Assembly (NCBI GenBank): GCA_900465685.1
Contig: UEGR01000011.1
Location: 248,001 to 312,000, forward strand
From: Hyphomicrobiales bacterium
GTDB taxonomy: Bacteria > Pseudomonadota > Alphaproteobacteria > Rhizobiales > Rhizobiaceae
Direction: 5' to 3'
DNA length: 64,000 nucleotides
In this document: one piece after another, positions 16,302-25,348 of the stretch
Position numbering within the stretch: position 1 is the stretch's first letter
Layout of the letters: each line of letters begins with the position of its first letter
Made by a program: the position numbers and the translations under genes
The notes under the pieces: generated by a model
Told to the model about the DNA's origin: nothing
What the model saw: only the letters and a program-made list of their open reading frames with translations
The model's database searches: none

Positions 16302-19300
16302 TTAAAACTTCGCACCAACTCGCAGTGCTATCGCGTGATCTCTTGCGCCAGAACCGCCGAAGCCGGTTCGATATTCGACGCCTGTGGTCCAGGCATTATC
16401 GAAGCTGAAATCGAGCGACAGACCCACATTGGCGCTATCGTTGCTCTCGCCCTGAACATCAAGCGCATAGGGAAGCCCGCCAAGCGCGCTATATCCCATG
16501 GCGGCCCGGCTGGAACCCTGGAAATCATGGGCATATTCAGCGCGGACACCAGGAGTCAGGCGTCCCCAAGTGTAGTCGATGGAGTAATTGGCGCGCAAAC
16601 CAACCACGCCCGTGACAGTATCCACGGTCTGATCACCGTAGGTCAGCCGGTAGATGCTATCGCCGCCTTCAGAATAAGCATCAAGCCAGGAGCGCGACAT
16701 TTCCATCCGGCCATAGGGCGAGACCAGCCACGTCTCTTGACGAAATTCATAAGCAGCCGTCAGCGATCCGAACAGCTGATGGCCATCCCGTTTGCCGTCG
16801 GTCAAGCTGCCATCCGCCGTGATGAAGCGCGTTGAATCAAAATCCAGAATGCTGCCGCCGACAAGCGCATCGATAAAGAAATTGTCGATCGGCTTGAAGC
16901 TACCATAGACAGCGGCGCTGTAAGCATTGGCGCGGCTTTCCGTGCCATTGTCGCCGATATCTGTACGATCCCGCCCATAACCGACACCGAAGCCCGCCAC
17001 GAAGCGTTCCGAGAACCGGTAGTCGATGCCGCCACTCACGCCGACAAGCGTATAGTCCAGATCGAGCTTGCCGCTATCGCGCTGGCCGAAGTTCACAAAG
17101 CCGCTGCTCCAGAATGCGAATGGTCCAAGGTCTGGATCGATAGTCGGCGCAGGCTGCTCCGGCTCTTTCAAACCAATAGCCTTGCCCGGAAAGCTATCGC
17201 GCTTTTCGGGGGCATAGCCGAGGGGTGAAATCCCTGCCGATGATGCTGACGAAGAGGGATTGGCCGGGTCTTCCGGTTGCTGCGCGGACGATGAACCACC
17301 AAGTCGCACGCCGAGGCTGGACTTCCGCCGGTCGCCTTCATCATGCAACTGCTCAAGCCGGTTTTGGAAATTCCGGGTTTGAACCTGTGCAAAGCGTCGT
17401 GCGGCACTTGTCTGTGCGTTCAACAAACCGATCACTTCGGGATCAAGCGTTGGATCGGGGAAAACCATGGCCGCACGGTTGACCACAACCGTGTAGCTGC
17501 GATTGGCCCCACTTGGCGCAGTTACGACAATCGAAACCGTGTTCGAACCAATAGCCAGTCCTATGGGAGCGCTTGAATTTCCCGACGCAACACTGCCCCC
17601 TGCAACGGTTACGCGCGCGGAGGGCTCGGAAACCGTTGGGGCGAAGCTTATGCTCTCGACCGTGTTTTCAACATTGAGAGAATAGCTGAGCGTCTCTTTG
17701 TCAAATGCCGGGTCCAGCGATCCAGAACTGGGAACGAGGCTAGCAAGCGTTGCATCCGCTGACGCAGCTCTTGTGACATTGACCGTATAGCTGCGCGTCG
17801 TTCCATTTTGCGCTGTGACAACAACCGTCAGGGTCGTGGTACCGGTGCCGAGCGACAGTGCAGCGCTCGCACTACCGGATAGTACGGTTGCCCCATTGAC
17901 CGCAATGGTGGCCGTCGCGTCTGCTGATGTGGGCGTCAATTGGAGCGACGATGTATCTGTGGGGACCGTCAACGAATACGTGGCTGTGCTCGGCGAAAAT
18001 GCAGGGTCCAGAGTTCCGGCGCTGGGAGCCAGCCCCACGAGATCGGCATTGCCCGACTGCGCGCGGATGATATTGACAGTGTAGGTTTTCGTCGTGGTTC
18101 CATTCTGCGCGGTTACAGTTGTCGTGACCGTATTGCTTCCAACGGCCAGATTAATTGCAGGGGTGGCCGTTCCATTGGGTATAGTTGCCCCGTTGATGAC
18201 AACCGCACCCCTCGTATCCGAAAGCGTTGGGGTAAAAGTAAATGTCTCGACGTCGTTTGCTACATTCAGCGTATAAGAGGTCGTGTTGGGGTCAAAGGCA
18301 GGCGCTAACGTTCCGGCACTGGGAATGAGGTTCTGCAAATTCGCATCGGCTGACTGCATTATCGGTACATTCAAGACATTGGATGCAATATTGCCAATTC
18401 CGTCGGCATTTGTGACAGCTCCCGCAGGGAGACTTACCATAACCGATCCGCTACCCGAAACAACAACGTGAAGCAAATAGACCAAACTGGTCCCCGTCGG
18501 CACCAATATAGGGGTCGCTCCGACAGTACCCGTTGTTGACAAAATAAAGTCATTTTCTGAAAGCCCCGTCACTCCCTCAGAAAAAGTAACCACGAGCAGC
18601 TGGACATTATCGAAAGGTGACGACGAATTCGTGATGCTCAATGTGGGCGTGTTTACATTGACAAGTACACCGTTCGTCGCGCCAACATTAACAAATGTGC
18701 GATTGGCTGACAGCCCGCCGATGGCTTGAATGGCGCCGCCATTCAAGTCTATCGCTGAGCCAAGACTAATCCCGTCTGCATCCTTATCGCCAGACTGGAC
18801 AGTATAGGAAAAAGTTAGAACGTTAGTTCCGCTTCCTGATTGATAAAATGCACTGCGTGTGGTTGCGCCGATAAGAACAGGTATAGACGGCAGCCCTCCC
18901 ACATTTACAATTTCATCAAAAGTTACTGAGAACGTCAGCGTATCGCCGGTTTCGTAGTAGCCAGACGCAGGAACACTCACGGAAGTTACCTGCGGAAACA
19001 CATCATATATTGTGAAATAAGCAGTGCCTTGTGAAGACCCTCCGGTCGTTCCACCGGTTTCTGTCACCACGAAATCGAATGAATCAACGCCCGTGTATTC
19101 AGCAATAGGCGTATAGGTAAAACTTCCACCGGCATTAAGCACAACAGTTCCCCTCGAAGGAGCCGTGACGAGGTTGAACGTAAGCACGCCTCCGCTCCCC
19201 GTGGCTGTCAGTGTGCCCGGCACTGCTGTATTTTTCGGACCACCGAAAGAGTTCGAGGAGATAATCGGGGCAGAATGCGCCGATATCGAACAGAACATTA

Positions 19301-19382
19301 TTGCGTAAAGCCCCAGCAACATCGCACAAAAATAACGCCATCCCGACGCGCCAAGCGCCCCCGCCAGTGTCCCCGACCGCAT
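16302..19382 (-). CDS. Autotransporter with bacterial Ig-like and cadherin-like repeats
   Basis: A 1026-residue secreted/outer-membrane protein. The N-terminus has a long signal peptide ending near ISAHSAP. The passenger contains immunoglobulin-like strands (residues ~40-340, including a FDFVVTETGGTTGGS segment), then three tandem repeats of about 98 residues at roughly 342-440, 441-540 and 541-637. Each repeat begins with A(D/T)L...(P)S(A/S)G(T/S)L(A/D)PAF and ends TYTVN(I/V), the pattern of the cadherin-like beta-sandwich domain. After a Ser/Pro-rich linker, residues ~760-1026 form an autotransporter translocator barrel ending HAIALRVGAKF. Likely an adhesin or surface protein. The ATG follows AAGGGGGAC. 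A long inverted repeat lies about 95 bp upstream. Confidence 0.88.
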   Translation of the reverse strand: MRSGTLAGALGASGWRYFCAMLLGLYAIMFCSISAHSAPIISSNSFGGPKNTAVPGTLTATGSGGVLTFNLVTAPSRGTVVLNAGGSFTYTPIAEYTGVDSFDFVVTETGGTTGGSSQGTAYFTIYDVFPQVTSVSVPASGYYETGDTLTFSVTFDEIVNVGGLPSIPVLIGATTRSAFYQSGSGTNVLTFSYTVQSGDKDADGISLGSAIDLNGGAIQAIGGLSANRTFVNVGATNGVLVNVNTPTLSITNSSSPFDNVQLLVVTFSEGVTGLSENDFILSTTGTVGATPILVPTGTSLVYLLHVVVSGSGSVMVSLPAGAVTNADGIGNIASNVLNVPIMQSADANLQNLIPSAGTLAPAFDPNTTSYTLNVANDVETFTFTPTLSDTRGAVVINGATIPNGTATPAINLAVGSNTVTTTVTAQNGTTTKTYTVNIIRAQSGNADLVGLAPSAGTLDPAFSPSTATYSLTVPTDTSSLQLTPTSADATATIAVNGATVLSGSASAALSLGTGTTTLTVVVTAQNGTTRSYTVNVTRAASADATLASLVPSSGSLDPAFDKETLSYSLNVENTVESISFAPTVSEPSARVTVAGGSVASGNSSAPIGLAIGSNTVSIVVTAPSGANRSYTVVVNRAAMVFPDPTLDPEVIGLLNAQTSAARRFAQVQTRNFQNRLEQLHDEGDRRKSSLGVRLGGSSSAQQPEDPANPSSSASSAGISPLGYAPEKRDSFPGKAIGLKEPEQPAPTIDPDLGPFAFWSSGFVNFGQRDSGKLDLDYTLVGVSGGIDYRFSERFVAGFGVGYGRDRTDIGDNGTESRANAYSAAVYGSFKPIDNFFIDALVGGSILDFDSTRFITADGSLTDGKRDGHQLFGSLTAAYEFRQETWLVSPYGRMEMSRSWLDAYSEGGDSIYRLTYGDQTVDTVTGVVGLRANYSIDYTWGRLTPGVRAEYAHDFQGSSRAAMGYSALGGLPYALDVQGESNDSANVGLSLDFSFDNAWTTGVEYRTGFGGSGARDHAIALRVGAKF

Positions 19383-19685
19383 AACGTCCCCCTTGCCCCG
19401 AATTGCTTATTTTATTTGTCACTAAAATGTATTTACGACAAGAGATCATCGAATAGACATACAGAAACATTTAACAAAATACGGCACATGTCGTATTTTA
19501 CATTGCCTTCAGAAAACAATTTTCAACATTGCATGGAAACCCGAGTATTACCGCACGCATGAGTGGAAAAAACTGCGCGCGCGTCCTGTCAGAAACCCTG
19601 ATCAATCGATCATTATTTTTGACATGACATTGCTCTGCGCCGGGAGTAACTGCTCGTTGAATAATAACGGGTTTGGCGGGTCATT
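19383..19685. other. Divergent intergenic region, AT-rich
   Basis: Lies between the divergent autotransporter and DMT genes. Apart from the inverted repeat at 19476-19499 and a related TTACGACA copy near 19433, no gene or RNA was recognised. Confidence 0.5.
19476..19499. promoter_or_regulatory. Operator-like inverted repeat upstream of the autotransporter
   Basis: AAAATACG and CGTATTTT are perfect complements separated by eight bases. The element is about 95 bp upstream of the autotransporter ATG. A second, partial copy (TAAAAT followed by TTACGACA) occurs near 19423-19440. It resembles a dimeric repressor site; the cognate protein is unknown. Confidence 0.45.
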
Positions 19686-20582
19686 ATGTCAACGGGCATG
19701 CAGGAAACGAAGCCGCTGGTTGGAATTGCGCTGGCATCGGCGGGCTATGCCTGCTTTGCCCTGCAGGATGCCTTGGTAAAATGGCTTGTCGCCAGTTATG
19801 CCGTGCCGCAAATCCTCTTCATGCGCAGTCTGGTCATTGTGGTGATTACCGGCGTTCTGGTGCGCCATTATCGCCACCCGTCGATCATGCACAGCCCCTA
19901 TCGCGGAACACTTGTGCTGCGCGCCGGGCTTATGCTGTTCGCGTGGCTTTTGTTCTATAATGCAGCCAAGTTTCTCGGTCTTGCCGAACTGACCACACTT
20001 TATTTCTCCGCGCCCATTATGGTCATGTTCCTGTCCATTCTCGTTTTGAAGGAGCGCATTGGAACCGGGCGCTGGATCGCCTGTTTCGGCGGCTTCGTCG
20101 GCGTTCTCGTCGCGGCCAACCCCGGCCATTCGCCAAATCTGATCCCCGCCATCATGTGCGTGGTGGCTGGCTTTTGCTGGGCATGGAGCACGATCCTGAT
20201 CCGGCTTGTCAGCCGCAGTGAAACAACGCTGACCCAGATGTTCGCAACGAGCCTGATCTTCGGCATCGCCTGCGCCGTTTCCTTTCCCTGGATCTGGCAA
20301 TGGCCCGACGCCATGGGCTGGGCGCTCATGTTTGGTCTCGGACTGATCGCCACGCTTGGCCAGTATCTTCTTTATGAAGGTTTCCGCCACGCGCCCGCAT
20401 CCGCACTTGCACCCGTCGAATATACCGGCCTGATCTGGGCCTTTGTCTACGGCTACGCGATCTGGGCAGAACTCCCCGCAACGAACGTTTTCGTCGGCGC
20501 TTTGCTGATCGTCGCTTCCAGCTTTGTGCTTGTCGGGTGGGAACGCTACGAAATCACCATGAAGCGCAGACGCGCAGTCTGA
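19686..20582 (+). CDS. DMT superfamily transporter (two EamA domains)
   Basis: A 298-residue inner-membrane protein with ten hydrophobic segments arranged as two EamA repeats. The first begins at VGIALASAGYACFALQDALVKWLVASY, a typical RhaT/YdcZ-like opening; the second starts near IPAIMCVVAGFCWAWSTILIRL. The pattern F-(x)-RSL in ILFMRSLVIV is common in exporters of amino acids, nucleotides or small metabolites. The ATG at 19686 follows a GGCGGG site. It is convergent with the AEC transporter gene and does not appear to share an operon with either neighbour. Substrate unknown. Confidence 0.88.
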   Translation: MSTGMQETKPLVGIALASAGYACFALQDALVKWLVASYAVPQILFMRSLVIVVITGVLVRHYRHPSIMHSPYRGTLVLRAGLMLFAWLLFYNAAKFLGLAELTTLYFSAPIMVMFLSILVLKERIGTGRWIACFGGFVGVLVAANPGHSPNLIPAIMCVVAGFCWAWSTILIRLVSRSETTLTQMFATSLIFGIACAVSFPWIWQWPDAMGWALMFGLGLIATLGQYLLYEGFRHAPASALAPVEYTGLIWAFVYGYAIWAELPATNVFVGALLIVASSFVLVGWERYEITMKRRRAV

Positions 20583-20609
20583 CAGGTGTGAGACACAACC
20601 GGCCCCGCA

Positions 20610-21545
20610 CTAACTGCCGAGAACATAGAGCCAGAACGACATAGTGACTGCTGAAAGCAGTGTGCCAATGAGAATGGCGTTGGCCGCCACACCGGAGGCG
20701 CGATTATAATAGGTCGCGAATATATAGACATTCACACCGGCGGGCATAGCCGCGAGCAGCACGCCATACCGCGCGGTTTCCACCGGCACCTTCAGCACCC
20801 AGATCATCAGGACATAGGCCAGCGCCGGATGCACCATCAGCTTGATGATCGATGCAATGAGGGCCTGTTTCCAGTTTTCCGAGAGCTTGAATTGGGTCAG
20901 CGCACCGCCGATGCCGAACAGCGAGACTGGCACGACCGATTGCGCCATCATCGAGAAAAATGCATCCGCAGGCTCTATAAGCTGAAGACCGAGGCTCGAG
21001 CCAATAATGCCAGCGGCAATACCCCATATGAGCGGGTTGGAACCAATACGGCGCAGAGCAACAACGATTGTCTTGCTCAAAACCTCACCGTCGCGGCGTA
21101 CCAGCTCCATCGTCATCATGCCGACCGTCAGCAGGATAGCCCCGTGCAGACCGATGATCGACAAAGTGACCGGCAGCGCCTGATCGCCATAGGCACGCGT
21201 CATGATCGGCAAGCCGATCAGCACTGTGTTGGTGAATGTACCGGTGAAACCGACAGACACGCTCTCGCCCGGACGGTTTGCATAGACTTTGCGGGCAATC
21301 GTTATGCCAAGCACAAAGCAGATAATCGCCGCCACATAAAACGGCCCGATGATCTTGAGATCGAAGGCGGAACGAAAGTCGCTCGTGGTAATCGAGTAAA
21401 ACAGCAAACAGGGCGTTGCAAAATTATTCACGAAGGAGATGAGACTGCCAACACCAGCAGCCGGGAATAAACCCGCCTTCACCGCAAGAAATCCAAATGC
21501 CATAAGTGCGAATATCGGCGTAATAACGTATATGATATCGATCAT
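20610..21545 (-). CDS. AEC family transporter (auxin efflux carrier / MdcF-like)
   Basis: A 311-residue membrane protein with about ten helices in the auxin efflux carrier fold. N-terminal motif FALMAFGFLAVKAGLFP and the conserved N-helix region SFVNNFATPCLLFYSI are visible; the C-terminal half has LLAAMPAGVNVYIFATYY, the second unwound helix motif of the family. Bacterial members transport malonate, malate or other carboxylates. The ATG at 21545 has a weak ribosome site. A 14-bp AT palindrome lies about 50 bp upstream. Substrate cannot be told. Confidence 0.87.
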   Translation of the reverse strand: MIDIIYVITPIFALMAFGFLAVKAGLFPAAGVGSLISFVNNFATPCLLFYSITTSDFRSAFDLKIIGPFYVAAIICFVLGITIARKVYANRPGESVSVGFTGTFTNTVLIGLPIMTRAYGDQALPVTLSIIGLHGAILLTVGMMTMELVRRDGEVLSKTIVVALRRIGSNPLIWGIAAGIIGSSLGLQLIEPADAFFSMMAQSVVPVSLFGIGGALTQFKLSENWKQALIASIIKLMVHPALAYVLMIWVLKVPVETARYGVLLAAMPAGVNVYIFATYYNRASGVAANAILIGTLLSAVTMSFWLYVLGS

Positions 21546-21922
21546 TTCAAGACTTCATGGCCATTCTATTGCGCATTTCCCTTATCTTTACCAAATAATA
21601 TTATTTTCTCAATAAAGGAATATGAATATTATCTTCGATAAATTTAAAGGCTTAGAAAAGAATTTACACGCAACTTTCTCCCAACTTTGGCCTGATCTTG
21701 CAGATCAACAGCGGCGGCAACCATCATCAATATTTAACTATATGCGACGCTTTGCACATTTGACCGACAACCGCCCCGTCCTGTCAACATAATATAAAGG
21801 CTTCCTGATACTAATATCGCCTCAAGCAGGGGTTGTAGACCTTCAAGAGCTGACATAGGCAAATGGTGCGCCGGATGAAGACGCTTCCGTCGATCTGTGC
21901 ACCAAACGCGGGGAAATGAATC
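21546..21922. other. Intergenic region upstream of the carrier-protein operon
   Basis: About 375 bp, AT-rich in its first half, between the divergent AEC gene and the carrier-protein gene. It must hold both promoters, but no confident -35/-10 pair was found. No gene was recognised. Confidence 0.5.
21593..21606. promoter_or_regulatory. AT-rich perfect palindrome upstream of the AEC transporter
   Basis: AAATAATATTATTT is a perfect 14-bp palindrome 48 bp upstream of the AEC start codon. It could be an operator or part of a promoter, though AT-rich palindromes also arise by chance. Confidence 0.25.
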
Positions 21923-22174
21923 ATGAATGAATCTATTCGGGAACTTCTGACCAAAGTTGGCGGATTGCCCATAGCCGTGACCGACATCGCAGACGATGCC
22001 GATCTTTATACGGCTGGCCTGTCGTCCTTCGCCTCGGTACAGCTGATGCTTGGCCTTGAAGACAAGTTCGACATCGAATTTCCGGACCAGTTTCTCAATC
22101 GCAAGTCTTTTGCGAGCATCAGCGCGATTGAACAGACGATCACCACCATCCTCAAGGATAATGAGGCCGCGTAA
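21923..22174 (+). CDS. Stand-alone carrier protein for amino acid:[carrier protein] ligase
   Basis: An 83-residue acidic protein with the four-helix carrier-protein fold. The phosphopantetheine attachment Ser is most likely Ser35 in GLSSFASVQ; in ordinary acyl carrier proteins this is GxDSL, so the Asp before the Ser is replaced by Ser34. Further family marks are LEDKFDIEFPDQF and the C-terminal SISAIEQTI helix. Because the gene is followed by an aminoacyl-carrier ligase, its cargo is expected to be an amino acid thioester rather than a fatty acyl chain. Ribosome site GGGGAA precedes the ATG. Its stop overlaps the start of the dehydrogenase gene (TAATG), indicating coupling. Confidence 0.88.
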   Translation: MNESIRELLTKVGGLPIAVTDIADDADLYTAGLSSFASVQLMLGLEDKFDIEFPDQFLNRKSFASISAIEQTITTILKDNEAA

Positions 22175-23346
22175 TGAATGCAGGCGGGGGGAATAGTCTT
22201 TCCGAGCGTGTCGGTCGCGTAGCAGCCATCGCCGGAAAATTTGCCGATAGCGTCGACAAGGAAGGACGCTTTCCGCAGGAAGCCATCGATGCGATGAAGG
22301 CCGAGCGCCTTCTCGGTATTCAGGTGTCGCGCGATCTGGGCGGCGAAAGCGCCGAGATCGACCAGATTGCAGAACTGTGCTGCATTCTGGGACAATCCTG
22401 TGCTGCAAGCGCGATGATCTTCGCGATGCACCACATCAAGCTTTCCAGCCTGGTAGAGCATGGGCAATCGGTTGAATGGCATCGCAACTTCATGCGTGAC
22501 GTCGCGGACGAGCAGTTGCTGCTCGCCTCGGCGACGACGGAAGGCGGCATTGGCGGCGATTTGCGCAATTCCATCTGCGCGATCGAAATCGACGGCGACA
22601 CCTGCCGTCTGGAAAAGAACGCCACGGTTATTTCCTATGGCGTCTATGCTGATGCCATCCTGATCACGTCGCGTTCACACAAGGATGCGGCCTCGTCCGA
22701 TCAGGTCATGACCGTTTTCCGGAAAGACCAATACACGCTGGAAAAGACCAATGAATGGGACACGCTCGGCATGCGTGGCACCTGTTCGGAAGGCTTTGTG
22801 TTCCGGGGCGAAGCGGACAAGGTGCAGATCCTGCCGCATCCGTTTGCCGAGATCGCCGCGCAGTCCATGCTGGCCCAGTCCCATACATTGTGGAGTTCGC
22901 TCTGGTATGGCATCGCCGTCGATGCCGTGAACCGCGCACAGGCTTTCGTGCGCGCCGCAGCACGCCGCAATCCAGGCGCACCGCAGCCGGGCGCTTTGCG
23001 CGTCGCCGAAGCCTCCAACATGCTGCAAATGCTGAAGTCGGAAATCGTCGCCTGCCTCAAGACCTATAAGGACGCGAAGCACGATGCGGACAAGCTTGCT
23101 TCCATGGGCTTTGCCATCGCGATGAACAATCTGAAGGTCGCTGCCTCGCAGACGATCTTGCAGGTCATCAACCACGCCATGCTGGTGTGCGGCATCATGG
23201 GCTACAAGAACGGCACGCCCTACAGCCTTGGCCGTCATTTGCGCGATGCGCATTCGGCCCAGCTGATGATTTCCAACGAGCGCATCCTCGGCAACACTGC
23301 CACCATGCTGCTCATTCACAAACAGAACACCAGCCTCTTGGGATAA
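22174..23346 (+). CDS. Acyl-CoA dehydrogenase-like flavoprotein
   Basis: A 390-residue member of the acyl-CoA dehydrogenase fold: N-terminal helical domain with [24 protein letters not shown], middle beta domain ([19 protein letters not shown], a FAD-contact region) and a C-terminal helical domain. The usual C-terminal YEGT segment that carries the catalytic Glu is not recognisable; the equivalent place reads [19 protein letters not shown]. It may oxidise the aminoacyl group on the neighbouring carrier protein, as PltE and RedW do with prolyl carriers, or act as a flavin monooxygenase of the same fold. It overlaps the carrier gene by one base and is 4 bp before the ligase gene. Confidence 0.85.
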   Translation: MNAGGGNSLSERVGRVAAIAGKFADSVDKEGRFPQEAIDAMKAERLLGIQVSRDLGGESAEIDQIAELCCILGQSCAASAMIFAMHHIKLSSLVEHGQSVEWHRNFMRDVADEQLLLASATTEGGIGGDLRNSICAIEIDGDTCRLEKNATVISYGVYADAILITSRSHKDAASSDQVMTVFRKDQYTLEKTNEWDTLGMRGTCSEGFVFRGEADKVQILPHPFAEIAAQSMLAQSHTLWSSLWYGIAVDAVNRAQAFVRAAARRNPGAPQPGALRVAEASNMLQMLKSEIVACLKTYKDAKHDADKLASMGFAIAMNNLKVAASQTILQVINHAMLVCGIMGYKNGTPYSLGRHLRDAHSAQLMISNERILGNTATMLLIHKQNTSLLG

Positions 23347-23350
23347 CGCC

Positions 23351-24259
23351 ATGGACGCGCAAAGATCTTTTCTCAACCGGCTTTTCGATGCCGGACTGCT
23401 GATTGAAACCGGCGTGGACGGCCTTTACGGACGCTCCGGCCAGTTTGAAGATGTCATCGTCGCCTTCGAGCGCCTCGTTGATCGCACCGGCGGTGCTGAT
23501 GGCGCGGAAACGATCCGCTTCCCGCCCGGCCTCAATCGCGCTTACTTTGAAAAAAGCGGCTATATGAAGAGCTTCCCGCAGCTGGCCGGCACGGTGCACA
23601 GTTTCTGCGGTTGCGAGCTGGACCATATCAACCTCATCAAATGCATGGATTCTGGCGAAGACTGGACGCTGGAGCAGAAGGCAACGGACATCGTCCTGAC
23701 ACCCGCCGCCTGCTATCCGCTCTATCCAACGATTGCCAAGCGTGGACCGCTGCCGCAGGGCGGCGGCCTCTATGACCTGCAATCCTATTGCTTCCGTCAT
23801 GAACCTTCGGTGGACCCTGCCCGTCAGCAGCTGTTCCGCATGCGCGAATATGTGCGCATGGGCACGGAAGCCGATGTGATGGAATTCCGCCAGCTCTGGA
23901 TCGAGCGCGGCACGGACATGATGAAGAAGGTCGGCCTGCCCGTTGAAATCGACGTGGCGAACGATCCCTTCTTCGGACGCGCAGGACGCATGCTGGTCAA
24001 CAACCAGCGCGACCAGAACCTGAAATTCGAGCTGCTGATCCCGATCACCAGCGTCGAAAAGCCCACCGCCTGCATGAGCTTCAACTATCATCAGGACCAG
24101 TTCGGCGTGAAATGGGGCTTGTCGCAGCATGACGGCGAAGTTGCGCATACGGCTTGCGTCGGCTTCGGACTGGAACGCATCGCGCTGGCGCTGTTCCATC
24201 ATCATGGCCTCGACGTCAAAGCCTGGCCGGAGAGCGTGCGCAACGAATTGTGGGGTTAA
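23351..24259 (+). CDS. Amino acid:[carrier protein] ligase (class II seryl-tRNA synthetase-like)
   Basis: A 302-residue enzyme with the catalytic core of atypical seryl-tRNA synthetase but no N-terminal tRNA-binding arm. Class II motif 2 is FRHEPS...[11 protein letters not shown] (residues 148-171), motif 3 is [12 protein letters not shown] (271-282). Probable zinc ligands Cys121, Glu166 and Cys269 occupy the positions known in the Bradyrhizobium enzyme. Such proteins activate glycine or alanine with ATP and transfer it to the phosphopantetheine of a small carrier protein rather than to tRNA; the carrier is encoded two genes upstream. It is a strong family match. The amino acid used here cannot be decided from sequence. 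Confidence 0.92.
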   Translation: MDAQRSFLNRLFDAGLLIETGVDGLYGRSGQFEDVIVAFERLVDRTGGADGAETIRFPPGLNRAYFEKSGYMKSFPQLAGTVHSFCGCELDHINLIKCMDSGEDWTLEQKATDIVLTPAACYPLYPTIAKRGPLPQGGGLYDLQSYCFRHEPSVDPARQQLFRMREYVRMGTEADVMEFRQLWIERGTDMMKKVGLPVEIDVANDPFFGRAGRMLVNNQRDQNLKFELLIPITSVEKPTACMSFNYHQDQFGVKWGLSQHDGEVAHTACVGFGLERIALALFHHHGLDVKAWPESVRNELWG

Positions 24260-24260
24260 A

Positions 24261-24362
24261 GCATAATCCGACCGGAGTGAAACGAAGGTCGATAAGATTG
24301 CGCTTAAAATAGAAGGGATTAGAGCGCAGATCTGACGCAATCAGATCGGAACGCGCTCTAAA
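24261..24362. repeat. About 100-bp palindromic intergenic repeat, Brucella-type
   Basis: The gap between the ligase and DUF1839 genes holds two nested hairpins. The right one has outer arms TTAGAGCGC (24319) / GCGCTCTAA (ends 24361) and inner arms GATCTGA / TCAGATC around CGCAA. The left one (GCATAATCCGACC ... GGTC) is imperfect. Length and sequence style fit the small dispersed Bru-RS-like repeats of Brucellaceae. It ends 6 bases before the DUF1839 ATG, covering its ribosome site. Confidence 0.6.
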
Positions 24363-24367
24363 GCGAC

Positions 24368-25348
24368 ATGCAGGCAGTCTTTCCGCATATCTCGCCAGAA
24401 GGCTACGCGCCGCATGCGCTGCATGCGCAGACACGCATTTGGCCTGAAACCAATTGCTATGTCGATCTCTGGATCGAAGTGCTGGCATCGCTTCGGGTCG
24501 CTCCCGAAGCCATGCTGGGCTTTACCCTGACGCAGGATTTCGAGGGCGACCAGTTCACCTTCTTCAAGGTGCCGCTGGAAGACCTCGAAGCGCTCTACGG
24601 CGTGCGGGCGACAGAACTTGCCATCTTCGACAGTGTGGAAGGCCATATCGCGGAACAGATTGTACGCGGGCGGCTGTGCATGGTCGAGATGGACAGCTAT
24701 TTCATGCCTGATACGCATGGCGTGAGCTATCGCACCGAGCATGGCAAAACCACCATTGCGATCAACCGCATGGATGTAGAGAACCGTTCGCTCGATTATT
24801 TCCATAATGGCGGCTTCTACCATCTGGAGGGCGAGGATTTCGACGGTGTTTTCCAGCGTCATCTGACGGAAGCCGACCTGCCCTTCCTGCCCTATACGGA
24901 ATTTGCCAAATTCCCGAAGGATGTGCCCAGTGAAGCGCATCAGCAGCGCGTAGCGGAAATTCTGCTGCCACGCCACTTTGCGCGCAGACCCAAGGATAAT
25001 CCGATCCGCGCTTTCGCCACCGTGTTTCCGGCACAGGTGGAAGCGATTGCCGAACGTCCCTTCGGTTTCTTCCACAAATATGCGTTCAACACGCTGCGCC
25101 AGCTCGGCGCGAATTTCGAACTGGCCGCAAGCCATCTGCATTGGCTGGGCGAAGGCAAGCGTTTTACCGCTGCTAGCGCCGACGCTATCCAGATCGCCGA
25201 GACGGCCAAGGCGGTGCAGTTCCAGCTTGCCCGCGCAGTGATGCGCAAGAAGTTCGATACGCTGGCAAGCGCGCTGGTGCCTGCCGCCGATGCATGGGAC
25301 CGCATGACAGGAGCGCTCGAAACAGAACTTGGTCGCGATGCTGCCTGA
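24368..25348 (+). CDS. DUF1839 family protein, possible BtrH-like acyltransferase
   Basis: A 326-residue cytoplasmic protein of the DUF1839 family, known almost only beside amino acid:[carrier protein] ligases. The N-terminal half resembles the papain-like BtrH fold: an early Cys in ETNCYVDLW (Cys30), a buried-strand Asp in MVEMDSYFMP (Asp109), a His before a hydrophobic strand in TEHGKTTIAIN (His125), and an Asp shortly after. BtrH moves an aminoacyl group from a carrier protein to an aminoglycoside amine, so DUF1839 may do the same for the carrier encoded at 21923. This assignment rests on pattern reading only. The start is preceded by the repeat; the stop overlaps the GH2 gene by 11 bp. 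Confidence 0.8.
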   Translation: MQAVFPHISPEGYAPHALHAQTRIWPETNCYVDLWIEVLASLRVAPEAMLGFTLTQDFEGDQFTFFKVPLEDLEALYGVRATELAIFDSVEGHIAEQIVRGRLCMVEMDSYFMPDTHGVSYRTEHGKTTIAINRMDVENRSLDYFHNGGFYHLEGEDFDGVFQRHLTEADLPFLPYTEFAKFPKDVPSEAHQQRVAEILLPRHFARRPKDNPIRAFATVFPAQVEAIAERPFGFFHKYAFNTLRQLGANFELAASHLHWLGEGKRFTAASADAIQIAETAKAVQFQLARAVMRKKFDTLASALVPAADAWDRMTGALETELGRDAA

